From: Gongronella butleri
Lineage: Eukaryota > Mucoromycota > Mucoromycetes > Mucorales > Cunninghamellaceae
Length of the DNA: 64,000 nucleotides
Direction of reading: 5' to 3'
Assembly (NCBI GenBank): GCA_025201375.1
Contig: JAIWZP010000047.1
Coordinates: 124,001-188,000, forward strand
The notes under the pieces were generated by a model. That model was not told the DNA's origin. It saw only the letters and a program-made list of their open reading frames with translations, and made no database searches. Every line of letters starts with the position of its first letter. Positions within the stretch are counted from its first letter, which is position 1. Made by a program: the position numbers and the translations under genes. Positions 20,401 to 33,125 of this stretch are shown piece after piece.

Positions 20401-23400
20401 GAAAATCAATGATAGTTGAAATCCACAATTTCGATTCTGGCGCGTTAAAACCTGATTTGATCACGCTGAAAACTTACAAATGAAATATCATATGTAAAAC
20501 GCGCGCGGCGGACATTCAGCCCGGCAAAGCCGATGCGTAACTTTTGTACACCTGCGATGATGCCGGATTAAAATTTCAACTCCAATTTTCTTGGGAAGAA
20601 ACAAGGCAACCCTCGACAAGCTTGCCTAAACAAACGATGCAGAGTGTTATTCGCTGTTAAATGAGATCAGTTTCACTGGCGTGCGACCAAAACTGGTTGA
20701 GAATTCAAGTTTCAAAAATTTGACATTGATCGCGCGCTTTTTGCTCGCGATCCATCAAGTCAACTCCCGAATTTTATTGCAAAATGCAGTTGATTGCTTT
20801 TTGCTTATCAAGAGGGGGTCAAAGTATCTAATGACATGACTCTCAAAGCGCTGATTGATGTGTACAGTAGGTTGCCAAACGGATTTGGATTTTCTGTCCG
20901 GGAATGAACCTCTCAAGCGGGGGACCCTCCTCCAGATGCATTTTGACTTGACCAACTTTTTTTTCCCAGATTCGAAAAAAAAACATTTCACCACCAAGGA
21001 CTCGTCGCAATGCCACGAAACTTTTCACCTATAAGATTCGGCTTTTTTATTTTCAGAACAAGTAAAACACGGACATCAACCAGCTGGTTCAGCGAGAAAC
21101 TTAACATTGCTGAAAATTTACTTGGCTGTACCGGATTTGTCCAACAAGTCTGCGTGAAAACATTTTTTTATACGTGCAAATTAAAATTTTGTGCGTGCAA
21201 AAAAGCCAATTGAGCACGCGAAAAGTGGAATTGAGGTGCGCGCGGATTGGGGGGGGGTATGGGTACGCGCAGGTTGGGGTGTGAAGCGCGCAAATAAATT
21301 TAATTTACAGTAGGATGCCTATCGAATTTCGTCGTTAAGAAATGACGCATCTCACCAAAATTGCATACATTTGGTATGATATTAGCTCAGCAAAACACGT
21401 CATCCTCGCGTTTCCTTGGCACATCTACCGGTAGCGCCTCTTGCGCTTGTTCTTGTACTGTGGTTTTAATTTGGAATATCTTACACGCTTCGTCGCTGAG
21501 ATATGACGCGTCTCACCAAAATTGCATACATTTGGTACAGTATTAGCTCAGCAAAAACACGTCGTCCTCGCGTTTCCTCGGCACATCTCGCGCCTCTTGC
21601 GCCTGTTCTTGTAAGTGGATTTAAATATTTGGAATATCTGACGCGCTTCGTCGTTGAGAAATGACGCGCAGCATTGTATTTTTTTTACTACCCACCCAAC
21701 CACCCGTTTTTTATTTTTTTACAATTTTTTTCGCGATTGATACAGCGAACAAAAAAGGAAATTGAATGGCAAATCCATCCAACACAGTCCTCGGGCTTGA
21801 CCAACTTAGTGACCTCCAAGATTGATCGTGGCGTGAATGAGCGAATCTCCTTCGGTCAATTATTGCGATCTACTACGGACACCTGCCTTGACCTTGCTCC
21901 AAAATTCCTCGATTGTATTCAAGAAGGAGGGAGAGTGGGAGACCAAGGGGGGAGGTATACAATGTCTTGTACTCTCGAGAAGAGCTGATGATCAACTCAC
22001 TGATCACTGGCGACTTGTGGATTGGCGCATTGTCCATACTGTAAAAATCATTTCGCGGTGAGATCGTGCTTCAATCACCGCCAAACTTATCATCGTGCAT
22101 TTTTTAACGCTCCTCTTTTCAGAAAAAATAAAAACTACCGGTAGAGGTCACCCTGGTTGCTGTCGAAACATGCATGCATTAATTTCACGAATTTACACAA
22201 ATTGTCACGATCCAATTCGTTTCATGAGCAATCCCACAACTCTTTTTTTCCTTGCTGATGAAAGACATTGTATCGGCAGACTTGTATGTCATTTTCAGAT
22301 TGCTTGTTTGCCCGATAGACGATTTTGCACGTTTGCAAAAGTCCAAACATTGGATTAATTTTTAAACTCAATTTTCTTGACAACTGCAAAAACAAATCGC
22401 AGTGCTTTTAACGTGTGGTAAGCAACTTTTGAATCTCTATCGAGTAAAACCAGTTTCGTTCAGGTTCCGCCTGGGATGGATCGTCACAGTTTCACTGGTG
22501 GATGGCCAAAACTGACAGAGAAAACCCACTTTTTCATCAAAATCTTTGAGCGCGATTTGCTCAACAGCGGTCTAGTCAACCTCCGATTTTTATTGCAGAT
22601 TTGATAACAAACAGGGGACAAAGCATCTAATGGGATGACTTGCAGCGCGCTAACTTGGGTATTAACTTTTTGCATCGTCATTTCATCAGGCTGAAGCCCA
22701 TTCAGCACACAAAAATGTGCGAAATAAAAAAATAAAAAAATAGAAAAAAAATAAAAATTCCATGCAGTCCACCACCTGAATTTGGAAGTGTCAAACCTAA
22801 AATTTTTTTCAAAAAAATCTTGCTCAAAGTAGGAACTTTTTCTCAGTCGATCGTCGTTCATGCGTCACTTTCGGGCTTTTTTCTTACAGTAATATGCGGC
22901 GACCTGCCATTTTGTCTGCCAATAGCAAATTGTGGGAGTCACCTGTTTGGGATGCATTGATCACTCGGAGTTCGAAAAATTCCAAATCGGGCATTTCTGA
23001 GATTGAAATGTGTGACCCCTGAGACCCCTGAATTTTTCAAAAGTGGTCGTACAGTAGAGCTCTGGGGGTTTACCGTAAACTTTTTTGTTGCAAATCTTGC
23101 ACTGAATGCGATGCAGGTATTTTTGAACGGGATCAACCATGCAGGTGGCGAGATGAATAGAAAATAGTACAAATAGGAAGTTTTTGACATTTTCAAACTC
23201 AAAAAAATCGGGCGGGTCCACCTTGAACACTGGGCTACTGTACATACCGTACAGTATAATAATTAATGCCGCGATGCAAGTTTCATTTACGGGCAAGTAC
23301 AGTAGGCTGTAAAAAATTTTCTGGAGGCACAGCAAGCCGGTAAAGTTCGAAAGACACGCTTTGTCGTTTTCTTATGGGCAAATATAAGCATTTTTGTGCA

Positions 23401-23570
23401 GTGTACTGCGCTGCAGCGAGCATCGAAGGAACAGTGCAGGCCAGGTTGTGGTCGTTGAGATAAAAAATGGTTAGGTCAACCATTTTATTTTTGTGTAAAT
23501 CTAACAAAGCGGATGAAAATCATGCACTTGTGCATTTTTCCAAGCACTATTCAAGCAAAATTTTCGAAAA
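20380..23570. repeat. Dispersed repeat family A, copy 2, interrupted
   Basis: Collinear with 1250-3720 except for about 0.9 kb of extra sequence at roughly 21135-22045. Left match: 'gttgccaaacggatt' to 'catcaaccagctggttc'. Right match: 'atcatttcgcggt' to 'ttctggaggcacagc'. No gene is recognised. The stretch 23571-24147, between this repeat and the TRAPPC5 gene, shows nothing clear. Confidence 0.75.
21135..22045. other. Extra segment inside repeat A copy 2, with a tandem of about 161 bp
   Basis: Sequence absent from the matching point of copy 1 (about 1970). It contains two tandem units of about 161 bp (about 21335-21500 and 21500-21660), each with 'caaaattgcatacatttgg', 'attagctcagcaaaa' and 'cctcgcgtttcct'. 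I could not find clean target duplications or terminal repeats at its ends. Confidence 0.5.
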
Positions 23571-24147
23571 AGATATGCTTCATGGTGCTGTATCCAAGCG
23601 ATCCTATACAGATTTACAGTCGCAACGGCTCAGATCTCTCGGAAGCGTACGTAAAAAATAACATGTTTCCGTAAACCCTCGCTTGCCAATGCCATTTTCA
23701 AAATGTATTCTTTTTGGAATGCGCAAATGTACTAGTAAAATTCACCCTGCCGCTGGACTCATATGTACTGCAAAAATCGCTCCGTTCGATAGTCTCCAGT
23801 GCACAGATGCAATGGTTCTGTGGAGCTCAGTGTCAAAAAAATGGTCTTTTTTTTTGCGCAACTCATTTTTATCGAGACATCGACTTTTAAAACGATCCGC
23901 TGTGGGCAGCATTGTATAATGATAGTTCATGGTGTGCTCTACTTGAAGGGCTGTGTAGGAATGGCAATCATCTGGCGCAAATAACTTGAAAATACAAAAC
24001 AAACGTCGAATATACAGTAATGGGTAATGCAGTGTGCACATTCTTCAAAGGCACGTCGGGGAAGCAATTAGGCGCACAAGGCGCCGCTTGGTGCCCTGGA
24101 ATCGCTTTCTTTTCTTCCTCACTCTTTTTTTTTTCTTTGCATCTCCA

Positions 24148-25093
24148 ATGGATCCAGGCAGCCGACCTACAAGCACGACCACCGCCACGACCACTAGTTC
24201 ATCATATGAACAGCGCATGCCTCGTGGCAAGAGCATCTTGGACCGCAACCTAAACAAAACGCGCGGCACCGAGGTAACCACGATTTCTTACAGCATTGCT
24301 GCGAAAATGGCCAAATTGACCATTCTCGCGCATCATGTGCCATCCGTTCGTGTAGGTGAGCCTCAGTGCACAGGCATTCCTCTTCTCAGAGATGCTGCAA
24401 TATACCCAGAAGCGCGTCAACGGCATCCAAGACCTGGAGCAAAAGTAAAAACGCTCGCTGTACTTCGAGTCAAGGTGTTTGACACGACCTTTTCTTTTTT
24501 TAGACTGAATGAGTTGGGCTATCGAGCGGGTCTTCGCATCCTGGAGCTCCTCAGCTGGCGCGAAAAGGCTGCCAAGCGCGAGACGCGTGTGCTTGGCGTA
24601 CTGTATTTTGTGCATAATGTTGTTTGGAAGTATCTTTTTGGCAAACAAGCTGATTCGCTGGAAAAGAGCACGGAGAACGAGGACGAGTGTAAGTATTGGA
24701 GCCTTGCCCCACTTGCACTTAGTCAGCGACGCGAAAATGGTACCCACACACCCATTTTCTTTCTTTTTAGACATGATCTCGGACAATGATCCCGTGTTAA
24801 GCAGGTACATCTCTGTGCCCAAGGAACTTTCGCAGCTGAATTGCAACGCGTTTATTGCTGGCATTGTCGAGGCGTGTTTGGACGGCTATCAATTCGTAAG
24901 AAATACGTCTCCTAATATGCACATGTGCTGGGCTTACCTTTTTTTATTTTATTTTATTTTTTTTTTTGCCTGCTATATACAGCCAGCGCGTGTCACAGCC
25001 CACACGGTGCCCATTGATGGCTTTCCCCAGCGCACGACGATTCTGATCAAGCTGGACAAGGAGGTGTTGCAGCGCGAAGAGCAATGGAAATAG
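24148..25093 (+). CDS. TRAPPC5: TRAPP complex subunit TRAPPC5 (yeast Trs31)
   Basis: CDS join(24148..24273, 24356..24444, 24504..24688, 24771..24895, 24983..25093), 211 aa. It is a Bet3-family core subunit of the TRAPP complexes, which act as exchange factors for Rab1/Ypt1-type GTPases and tether vesicles at the Golgi. After a Ser/Thr-rich start come '[19 protein letters not shown]' (the first six residues of the domain and its start are typical), '[12 protein letters not shown]', '[16 protein letters not shown]', '[19 protein letters not shown]', '[20 protein letters not shown]' and a final '[10 protein letters not shown]'. The length suits the family. Four introns of 59-87 nt all join in frame. 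The start is the only ATG that leaves a sensible N-terminus. Confidence 0.95.
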
Positions 25094-27616
25094 AATAAAA
25101 TGAATATGGCACGCCGTTTTTCTCATTTTTTTTATTCATGCAATGCTTAAATCATTGATCTCCCAAGCTAGTATATAATCTTGTGCTTGGCATAAATGGA
25201 TGGGGGGGGGGCGCCAGCAGCAGCTATCGAGTCGCTGCTCGTTTTATCCACTGTTGACGTGTCCTGGCGTTTAAATGCGCAAATATGCTCCAGGCTCTGT
25301 GCAACAGCCTTGAAGCATTATATGGGTTATCCAACCACGCGTCCACTTTTTTACAAAGCGTTTTGGATGTCTCTCAAAGTAAGATTGGGCAATGCGCAAT
25401 TTGGCGGGCAACAACTTGCTTTAATAATCTCGTGCTTGGCGTCCTGGCAGTGTTCCGAGAGGATGTTGCGCGCTACACTTGCTGTAAATTTTGATTTTAA
25501 ATCGAATGGAGTTATTTTCGTGTCACACTCGCTTGATAAAATCAAGAGAAAATCGCATATTTGCTGCCAAAGATCAAAATCCGCACGTGCATTACAATTT
25601 GCTCAATATGCTGTAAAGTTGTGAGAATTCGATTGGATTCTAAATTAAATTTTACAGGCCGTACAGGAAAACTCTCTTGTGATGTACGCAGGGTTAGAAG
25701 TGTTTGCATTAGTGCAAACCGTGAAATTCGAGCAAATCGCTCGAAAACGAGCCATTTAACATTCAATCCAGACGTCTTCACGGGATTCAGCTTTGTCAAT
25801 TACCCCTCGTACGATTGTCAAGACTTCAACGCAAGGCCAAGGACAAAAAAAAATAAATTATACGCGCGTCGTAAAATGTCCCAGGTCTGGTGATCGATTA
25901 TTGCACATCGATCATCGCTGGCTGTAGCGGCACCTGCTTGGGAATGCTTGGTGAGCGCGTCAATTCGCACCTTTGTGGCGTCCAGCTACTCAGTCTCGCC
26001 TGTTTTCAAGATGTTTGGAGAGCAGCGTCAAAGAGATAATCAAAACTGTAATGAAGTCGACCACCACTGGGTGTCTTCAAGGTCCAATCGATTTTATCCA
26101 TGCCTGGTGGCAAATCACCCATAAACCCAAACGCTGAATCTCGTGTATTTTAAACAAAAATATGAGTTTTCCTTATCAACAATACGCCAGCACGCACTTT
26201 ATGCTGACATGGTATTGTGAAAAAGGGGGCATTGAAAGGCAAACTATAAAAGTCCGCCACCACCCCTTTTTTTATCCTTGCCTCACGTTACAATTTGGCT
26301 AGTCTGCGGAAAAAAAAGACACAAACACGAGAAATGATACGCCTTTTTATTATCGCCTTGCACCTAATCCGCATTGTTGTTGCTTGGGGTCAACTCTGTG
26401 GGCCATTGAGTCCATGTGACTGTTTAGAAACGCGCTGGAATGCCTGATTTTTGCGCGACGCGCTCGTTATTCTTATGTTTCCATCTCGTCGAACGGCCCA
26501 CGCTCAGTGCGTTAAGGAGTAGAGCAAAGGCAAGCACGCAAGACGCGTTCTTGTCACGCACGGCGCCCCTCCTTGGCATGAAATTGCAGATCGATCGCGC
26601 GAAACGGGCGTGTTTGCATAATTTTGCTGATCTTTTTCCCTGGCGAGCGACTTTGATCTTGTGACCTGCCTCAATGTCCACATGCGTCGAGCCATGATGA
26701 CTGGCTGATCTTTTCCCGAATCACACACTTTTTTTTTTGTTTTCTTCTCATCGGCTCCCTTTTGTTCTCCATTGTACCGATGCGTCAGGCACATTTTGGT
26801 TTTCCTCCCCCGCCTCATGACACAAATTCTTGGCTCCGCTCGATTGCTCAACAGGCATGTTTGATTGATTGGAATCCACCCCAATTGGTGCCGACAAGGT
26901 CACACAATAGCTAATAAAAGGGCAGACATTTGAAGCGTTTGCGTTCTTTTACCCTTTTTTTCTCCACCACACTCCTCCATCCTCCTCCCCCTTCTCTTGT
27001 CTTTCCCGCTGCTGCCTCAGAAGCACTCCCATCCATTGGACCCCCTTTTGCTTCTGATCAGTGACTAGAGACAATCCCAAGGAAGAACAAACAAAGACAC
27101 TCATTTGCATTCACGTTCCTTACATTTCTCCTCTCTCGCCTCTTTTTTTTTTCATCACACCACGCCCTCACATCTTTCTCTCATCCCCCCTCGCCTCCAA
27201 ACCCCTTTATTTGTGATCATCTTTTACTGTTCTTTTTTTTTTTCCACGTCTTTTTTGTCTCCTTTTGTTTTTGCGCCGCCCTCTTTTTCATCCGTTTCGC
27301 CCAATTCGTGATCTTTGACGCTAAGCAACCTTCACCCCCCCCTTTTCAGCCAGCCTATCCAGACCTTCGCAGCTTTTGTGCACCCACAGGATCGACCTCT
27401 TTTTCTTGTTTCTAAGCGCGCTGTGACACGAAACATTCCCAAATTTGGAAACGGACCTTGAAAACAGCACGCAATCAAAAAGGTTGGGACCCGATTTTTG
27501 ATGCCTCCCTTTTTTTTCTTCTCGTTCATCCTCATTTTTATCCACTTGTTCCCCTTTTTTTGACATCTAGACAACCTTGCTTTCGCGCTTTTCCTATTTT
27601 CCAACACGTTTATTCG
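25094..27616. other. 2.5-kb gene-free region
   Basis: I see no supportable gene. A G run ('ggggggggg', about 25202) and scattered short frames without family resemblance or coding-like composition are present. From about 26940 to 27616 the plus strand becomes strongly pyrimidine-rich (CTCC and TTTT runs) and is probably the promoter and leader of the downstream kinase gene. An acceptor-like 'ttgacatctag' ends at about 27570, so a 5'-UTR intron is possible. Confidence 0.6.
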
Positions 27617-30516
27617 ATGGAGAGGCCTCTATCCATTGCCGTGATAGAAACGACAGCCATTATAGCCGACGAAACAAGCGCGCTAAAGTCGCTTCAGGTA
27701 CCAAAAAAAACGTTTTTTTTTTTTTTTTGCCCCGCTGCGATCCTCACTTTTGCTTTTTTCACCAGGTTCTCAACGTTATTGTGCAAACGTCGTCGTGCGT
27801 GCTCTCGCTGGTGCGCTACCTGCCGGACTTGACCGAGTTTGATCAGCTGGTAAGCACAAACGAGAGGGAAAAAGGGGGCGTTGAAACGACAAGGGGGGAG
27901 GCACAATGGACAGAAATCACATGACAATGGGCTTTTTTTTCGATTTTATCTTTAGATCAAGTACCACTTCAAGTCCAAGGTCCCGTTCCCGACCCTGGCG
28001 GAGCAACAGCTGCTCAGTGGCAAGCGTGCATCATCGCGTGCCAAGCGAAGCAATAGCTTGCGCAAGCTGTTCCGCTCGCTCTCCAGCCATCACCAACACC
28101 ATTCGTCGTCGACAAGCGCGTCATCGTCCACGGTGTCAAAGCGCAAGACCAATGCCAGCAAGGTGGAGTGGTATTTGCAACAATGCCTTGCCGATCCGGT
28201 CATTGCGCAATCATCCGTGCTGCGCGACTTTTTTTCCATCCAACGCGACGAAGACCAGAAGCTTCCCATCAAGGTCGCGTCGCCCACGGCCAGCCAGATC
28301 TCCGTCGTCGTCATGAATGAGGCCCGTGTGCCACCCGTGTCCCCAACAGCACAACACGACAGCCTCATTAGCGACCATCTCCCCGACGACCAGCCATTGA
28401 CCTTGCCCGTGCGGGCGCAGGAGCCTGTGCACGATAACGAGCAAGAAAACAACGAGCAGATGGATCAAAAGCAGCCAACCCAGCCTGAAAACGCGGTTGC
28501 CGCATCACCCACCGTGTCCGACGCGTCCGACACGTCCAACGAATCGCGCCCGCTTTCCGTCAAGGACGACATGGTCTCGCTCGACAACCTGCTGCGCGAC
28601 GCAATGTCCCCGCCGTTGCCACCCAGCCCAATTGTCCCTCAAGACGCCGACGATGCTCCTTTGTCGCCTACAGAATCCGGTCCCAATGACCAACAGGAAC
28701 CCGTCTTTCCTTTGCAACGCTTTGACATGCTAAAGGTCCTCGGCAAGGGCTGCATGGGCAAGGTAAGACAAAAAAAAAAAGAAACAAAAAAAGACAAAAA
28801 CAAGCAAAAACATGGTATAAATGCAAAAAAAAAGGATGCTCATTTTCTTTTTTTCTTTTTTAATAGGTGCTCCTGGTGAGATCGCACGCGACGGAGGAAT
28901 TGTACGCGCTCAAGAAGATCGCCAAGGATTTGGTGATTGAGCAACGCGAGATTACGCACACACTGACGGAGCGCGAGATTCTTGCGACATTGGCGCCGAC
29001 ACGGCACCCGAATTTGGCGCATTTGCATCTTGCGTTCCAGGACACGCATTCTCTTTACCTCGTGACGGATTACCTTTGCGGTGGCGATCTTGCGACGCAG
29101 ATGAGCACGTGTATCACGTTTTCCAAGGAACGCACGAGATTCTATGCGGCGGAGATGATCGAGGGCATTGGCGAGCTGCACCGGCTGGGTATCCTGTACC
29201 GCGACCTCAAGCCCGAGAATATCCTGCTGACGCGTCAAGGCCATGTGGTGCTTACCGACTTTGGATTGAGCAAATGGCTAATTGACACGCCATACACCGA
29301 GACATTCTGCGGTACGGCCGAGTATTTGGCACCCGAGGTGCTTACTGGCGAACCGTACTCGTTTGGCATTGATCATTGGAGCTACGGTACCATCCTGTAC
29401 GAGATGCTTGCAGGGATCACGCCATTCTGGGCCGACAACCACATGGAGATGTACCAGCGTGTCCTGGAAGACCCGCTCGAGTTCCCCGTCCCCGACGAAA
29501 ATGGCATGCCCGAATTCGATTATGACACTGCCGACTTTTTGTCTCAATTGCTCGAACGCGATCCTCTCGTCCGACTTGGCGCCAATGGCGTCGATGAGAT
29601 CAAGAACCATCCTTACTTTGCCAGCCTCAATTGGGACGATGTGTACAACCAGCGTCTTATCCCGCCATATGTCCCGCCCCTCGAATCCGACATGGACTTT
29701 GCCAACTTTGATGCCACCTTTTTGGACATGTCGCCCACATTGACCCCTGTCGGCTCGCAGGTCGATCTGTCGCAGGAGATGCAAGATGTGTTTGACGATT
29801 ATGCTTTCACAAACGGCCTATTGGCGCCATCCATCAACCAAAACGAGCATCACGATGTCCAAAGCGACGACGTCGATGTTCAAGACGATCGCGCCAGCCA
29901 CATGTCCGTCGATGTCCCGCTCGCCATGGACGCGTCCAATGCGCACGATGACGCGTCCTTCATACAAGATGACGCGTCGTTCACACAGGAAGACGCGTCG
30001 CCATCGCCGCTGTTTCAGCCTGCACGCAAACGAGGCAGCATTAGCATGCTGTCGGACGTCGACAGCCTCCGCCTCGAGTCACCGCTGTTGCACGGCGATG
30101 ACGACCGCGGCGTCAAGCGTCGCAACACCCAGAGCACGGCTGAAACACATGCGTCCCAGCCTGACGACGCACAAATGGCCTCAATGACTGCGCCAAACGC
30201 ACAGCCCGCACAAGGCAACCCCCGCCATGATACCACCACCATCACCACGACCACCAATTCATCCATTGCCTCGTCCAATTTGCACGGATCGTCCACTCTG
30301 ATCCCAGAGTCGCTGTCCACAGCCAAGGCCACCAGCCATCACCGCCCCAGCAACGATCACCTTGCAAAGGAAATCACCTTTGGTAAAAAGGACTTGGACT
30401 TGCAATTCTCAGTCAAAGTGAAAAAGCAGAATGGCTTCGCTGCCAATCAGACGCCATCGAAAAAATCAAAATCATTTAAAGCATCCGCACGCCGCTTCCT
30501 CTCGCCCTTTTTCTAG
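27617..30516 (+). CDS. PX-domain AGC-family serine/threonine kinase
   Basis: CDS join(27617..27697, 27766..27849, 27956..28762, 28867..30516), 873 aa. The N-terminal part resembles a PX phosphoinositide-binding domain: 'LVRYLPDLTEFDQL', then, after a Ser-rich insertion, 'VEWYLQQCLADPVIAQSSVLRDFF'. A Pro/Ser/Asp-rich linker follows. The kinase domain begins near 311 and shows the Gly-rich loop L-G-K-G-C-M-G-K-V, 'YALKKIAK' (ATP lysine), 'YRDLKPEN', 'TDFGLSK', the activation segment 'TFCGTAEYLAPE' and 'DHWSYGTILYEML'. An AGC tail follows: 'NWDDVYNQRLIPPYVPP' and 'FANFDATFLD', a degenerate hydrophobic motif. PX plus AGC kinase recalls SGK3-like kinases, which act on endosomal membranes. The last 250 residues are low complexity, with repeated D-D-A-S units. 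Substrate and exact subfamily are unknown. Confidence 0.88.
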
Positions 30517-30966
30517 AACCCCCACTTTTTTTTTCCTTCCATCTTGATCACTCATCATCTTCTTCATCCTCACCCATGTTTTTGTCTTTGTTCTTCTCCT
30601 CCCTTGCTTTGTTTTATGTCGTCAGCGTTTAATCCCGCCACCCCTTGCCCTTCCTTTCCTTTAGGCTCACCCCCTTGCCCTTCCTTTTTATTTTCTTTCT
30701 TCCTCTTTTATGCTCATTTGTCATTTTATCCCCCCTTTTCTCCTCTATTATCTTAGCCCACTTTTTTTTCTTTCAACACATCATTTTAATCCTTACTCCA
30801 CCCTTTTTTTTCAAACTAAATTCGTCTCTTCCTCCATTTTAATCCATTTCCATGGCTCTGAAGCTTTCTTTGATGCATTACACGCGTCCATGTTGACGGT
30901 ATTTGGAATCGCATCGGAACTGCCATTTCAATGAGCGGGCAAAATGTCAAAAAGTTGCGTATTTCG

Positions 30967-31000
<34 letters not shown>

Positions 31001-31255
31001 ATGAGCCATGCCCCTTTGCTGGTGCAGAATTGCTGGTGGTGCTTATTCTATAGAAAGATTGGAAACGTTTCGGCAGACAGCGCCGAAGGTCACCCATTGC
31101 TGACCAATCGATCATCACGTCAGCCAAGTGGAGCCTGCGCCACTATGCCGGTTTATGCAAAAAGGTGCCTCGACGCGCCGCCTATTTAAATTTCTGCAAT
31201 GACGCCTTGCACCCTATCGCCCCCCCTTTTTTTTTCCTTAACGACACGTGCAGCC
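30517..31255. other. Intergenic region with pyrimidine-rich 3' sequence and a poly(T) run
   Basis: Strongly C/T-rich sequence (about 30530-30840) follows the kinase stop. There is an uninterrupted poly(T) run at about 30969-30999. No gene is seen. The final part contains the promoter of the first azoreductase-like gene. Confidence 0.6.
31183..31190 (+). promoter_or_regulatory. TATA-like element of azoreductase-like gene 1
   Basis: 'tatttaaa' lies about 70 nt upstream of the ATG at 31256, in the same relative position as the TATAAAA of the paralogous gene. Confidence 0.5.
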
Positions 31256-31906
31256 ATGACCAAAAATAAGACATTGATGATCCATGCGCATCCCAAGGTG
31301 GATGATCCTGCTTCGTATAGCGTGCGTGTGGGCAAGCGCTTCCTCAAGACGTACGAGGGCCTCGTGGACGCCGACCACATCATTGAGCACATCTACTTGT
31401 ACCGGGACGAGGTGCCTGCCCTGGACGTCAAAGTGTTTTCCGCGTGGGACAAGCAAGAAAAGGGCACGGAGCTCAGCAAGAGCGAGAGGCAGGTGATGGA
31501 TCGGATGAGCGAGATCATGGCGCAATTCAAAAGCGCCCACACGTTTGTGATTGTGATGCCATTGCACAATTTTAGCGTGCCATCCAAGCTCAAGGACTAC
31601 ATGGACAATATCATTATTTCAGACCACACATTCAAGTACACAAGCAATGGATACGTCGGCCTTATGACCGGCAACCGACGCGTCCTCGTCATCCAGGCTA
31701 GCGGTGCCGTCCTGACTAACAATGACTGGTTCACCTCTGTCGAATTTTCGCACCAGTTTCTTAAGGCCTCTTTTGAATTCATGGGCATCCTGGACTACCA
31801 AATAATCCGCGTACAGGGAACAGACACGTCCAAGGTAGCCGATCCGTTAACTCCCGTACTACATGAGGCCGATGAAGCCGCAAAACGCCTCACTATGCCA
31901 TGGTAG
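31256..31906 (+). CDS. Flavodoxin-fold NAD(P)H dehydrogenase / FMN azoreductase-like protein, copy 1
   Basis: 216 aa, intronless. The sequence has the flavodoxin-like fold of FMN-dependent NADH:azoreductases and quinone oxidoreductases. It starts with a beta strand and phosphate-binding turn, 'KTLMIHAHPKVDDPASYS' (the S-x-S/T-type FMN loop region). Next comes 'VIVMPLHNFSVPSKLKDYMDNI', matching the conserved M-P-x-Y/H-N-F-x-x-P-x-x-L-K-x-x-x-D segment, then 'SGAVLTNNDW' near the third FMN loop. It would reduce quinones, azo or nitro compounds with NAD(P)H in the cytosol. It is about 80% identical by eye to the gene 1.8 kb downstream on the same strand, so the two form a tandem duplicate. The ATG is preceded by a TATA-like element and 'gcagcc'. 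Confidence 0.88.
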   Translation: MTKNKTLMIHAHPKVDDPASYSVRVGKRFLKTYEGLVDADHIIEHIYLYRDEVPALDVKVFSAWDKQEKGTELSKSERQVMDRMSEIMAQFKSAHTFVIVMPLHNFSVPSKLKDYMDNIIISDHTFKYTSNGYVGLMTGNRRVLVIQASGAVLTNNDWFTSVEFSHQFLKASFEFMGILDYQIIRVQGTDTSKVADPLTPVLHEADEAAKRLTMPW

Positions 31907-33092
31907 CTCAATTTCCAACGTGTTTTTTCTGCTTTGATTGTTACCCCCCTCGCCATTATTATGTTGCCTGCGCGCGCGCATCTGTTAGTGTCGATGATCA
32001 CAAGAAAATAGCACGCGTTATGCTCGATTCGTGGTGCATTGAAATGGATCCAATAAATTTTTTTTTTTTTCTTTTGCTGTGTTGACACGCTTGACCACGC
32101 GCCCGCCGACTTGTTGCAAAGGTGAATGTCTATTTGTTAAAACGTACTTGTGCAATAAAAATAAATGATCGATTCAAAAACCATCGATCTACAGTGATCG
32201 CGTACAGTATGATACTGTACGATACACTATGAAATTCACAGTGTCTTTAGCTCATGAACGCCGCGCGTCACAGCAAGATTTCCCCTCCACCAGAACTGGA
32301 TTTTGGTTTATTTTGGCGATTTTTTTGCGTTTTCACATTACATATGAGACATGATACATTCACATTAAAAGAGCGCGGCCCAAAAGTAACACCATTTAAT
32401 TCTAAATTAAAATTTTCATTCAGGGGCGACGCGCTACACCCTCTAAAAGCATTTACAGGGGGTCCAGAAGAAAAAGATTACAGTCAACTCAAAAAAATCA
32501 GGGCGCAACGAAACCGGGCGAGTGAAGCGCGAGATTCGGGGGCTCCTTGATGATGACGCTCATGCATCTGTGGCGGCTCTTGTTGATGAAGGCATGGGCC
32601 TCATTTCATCTTATGCAAATACCGGTAAGTACGATACCAGCACGCGCCCACGGCCCACCCGATAGCGCCGTCCTATTCCCTTCCGCACTACTACCCATGA
32701 ACGACAGCGCCATCCCATTCCCTTCCGCACCACACCACCAATGGACGACAGCGCCGGCACATCTTCTCACCCCACCACAGGTAGAGTAGGCCGTCAAAAT
32801 TCGAAAAACACGCATTGTTGTTTTCCAAAGTCAAAGGTGTACCTTTTTGTACGTTGTTGCGGCAGGCATAAAACAAGGGCACACGTCTGATTCTGTTCGG
32901 GCTGTCATTAAATACCTACTTCTGTAATTGATCGGATCAAACACCCTGTTATGTGTAAAATCCCATCCAAATGAATGAAAATTCTTGCTGGATGCCGTGC
33001 AAGGATCTCCCCATCAAGCCTCACGTTGATATTCATTTGTCGGCATGTGCAACAGGTATTACATGTCGCTTCTATTCTCTTAAAGTGGCACC

Positions 33093-33125
<33 letters not shown>

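Noticed and set aside
25196..25624. 142-codon frame after TRAPPC5
   Set aside because: No family resemblance, starts in a G run, no promoter or splice context.
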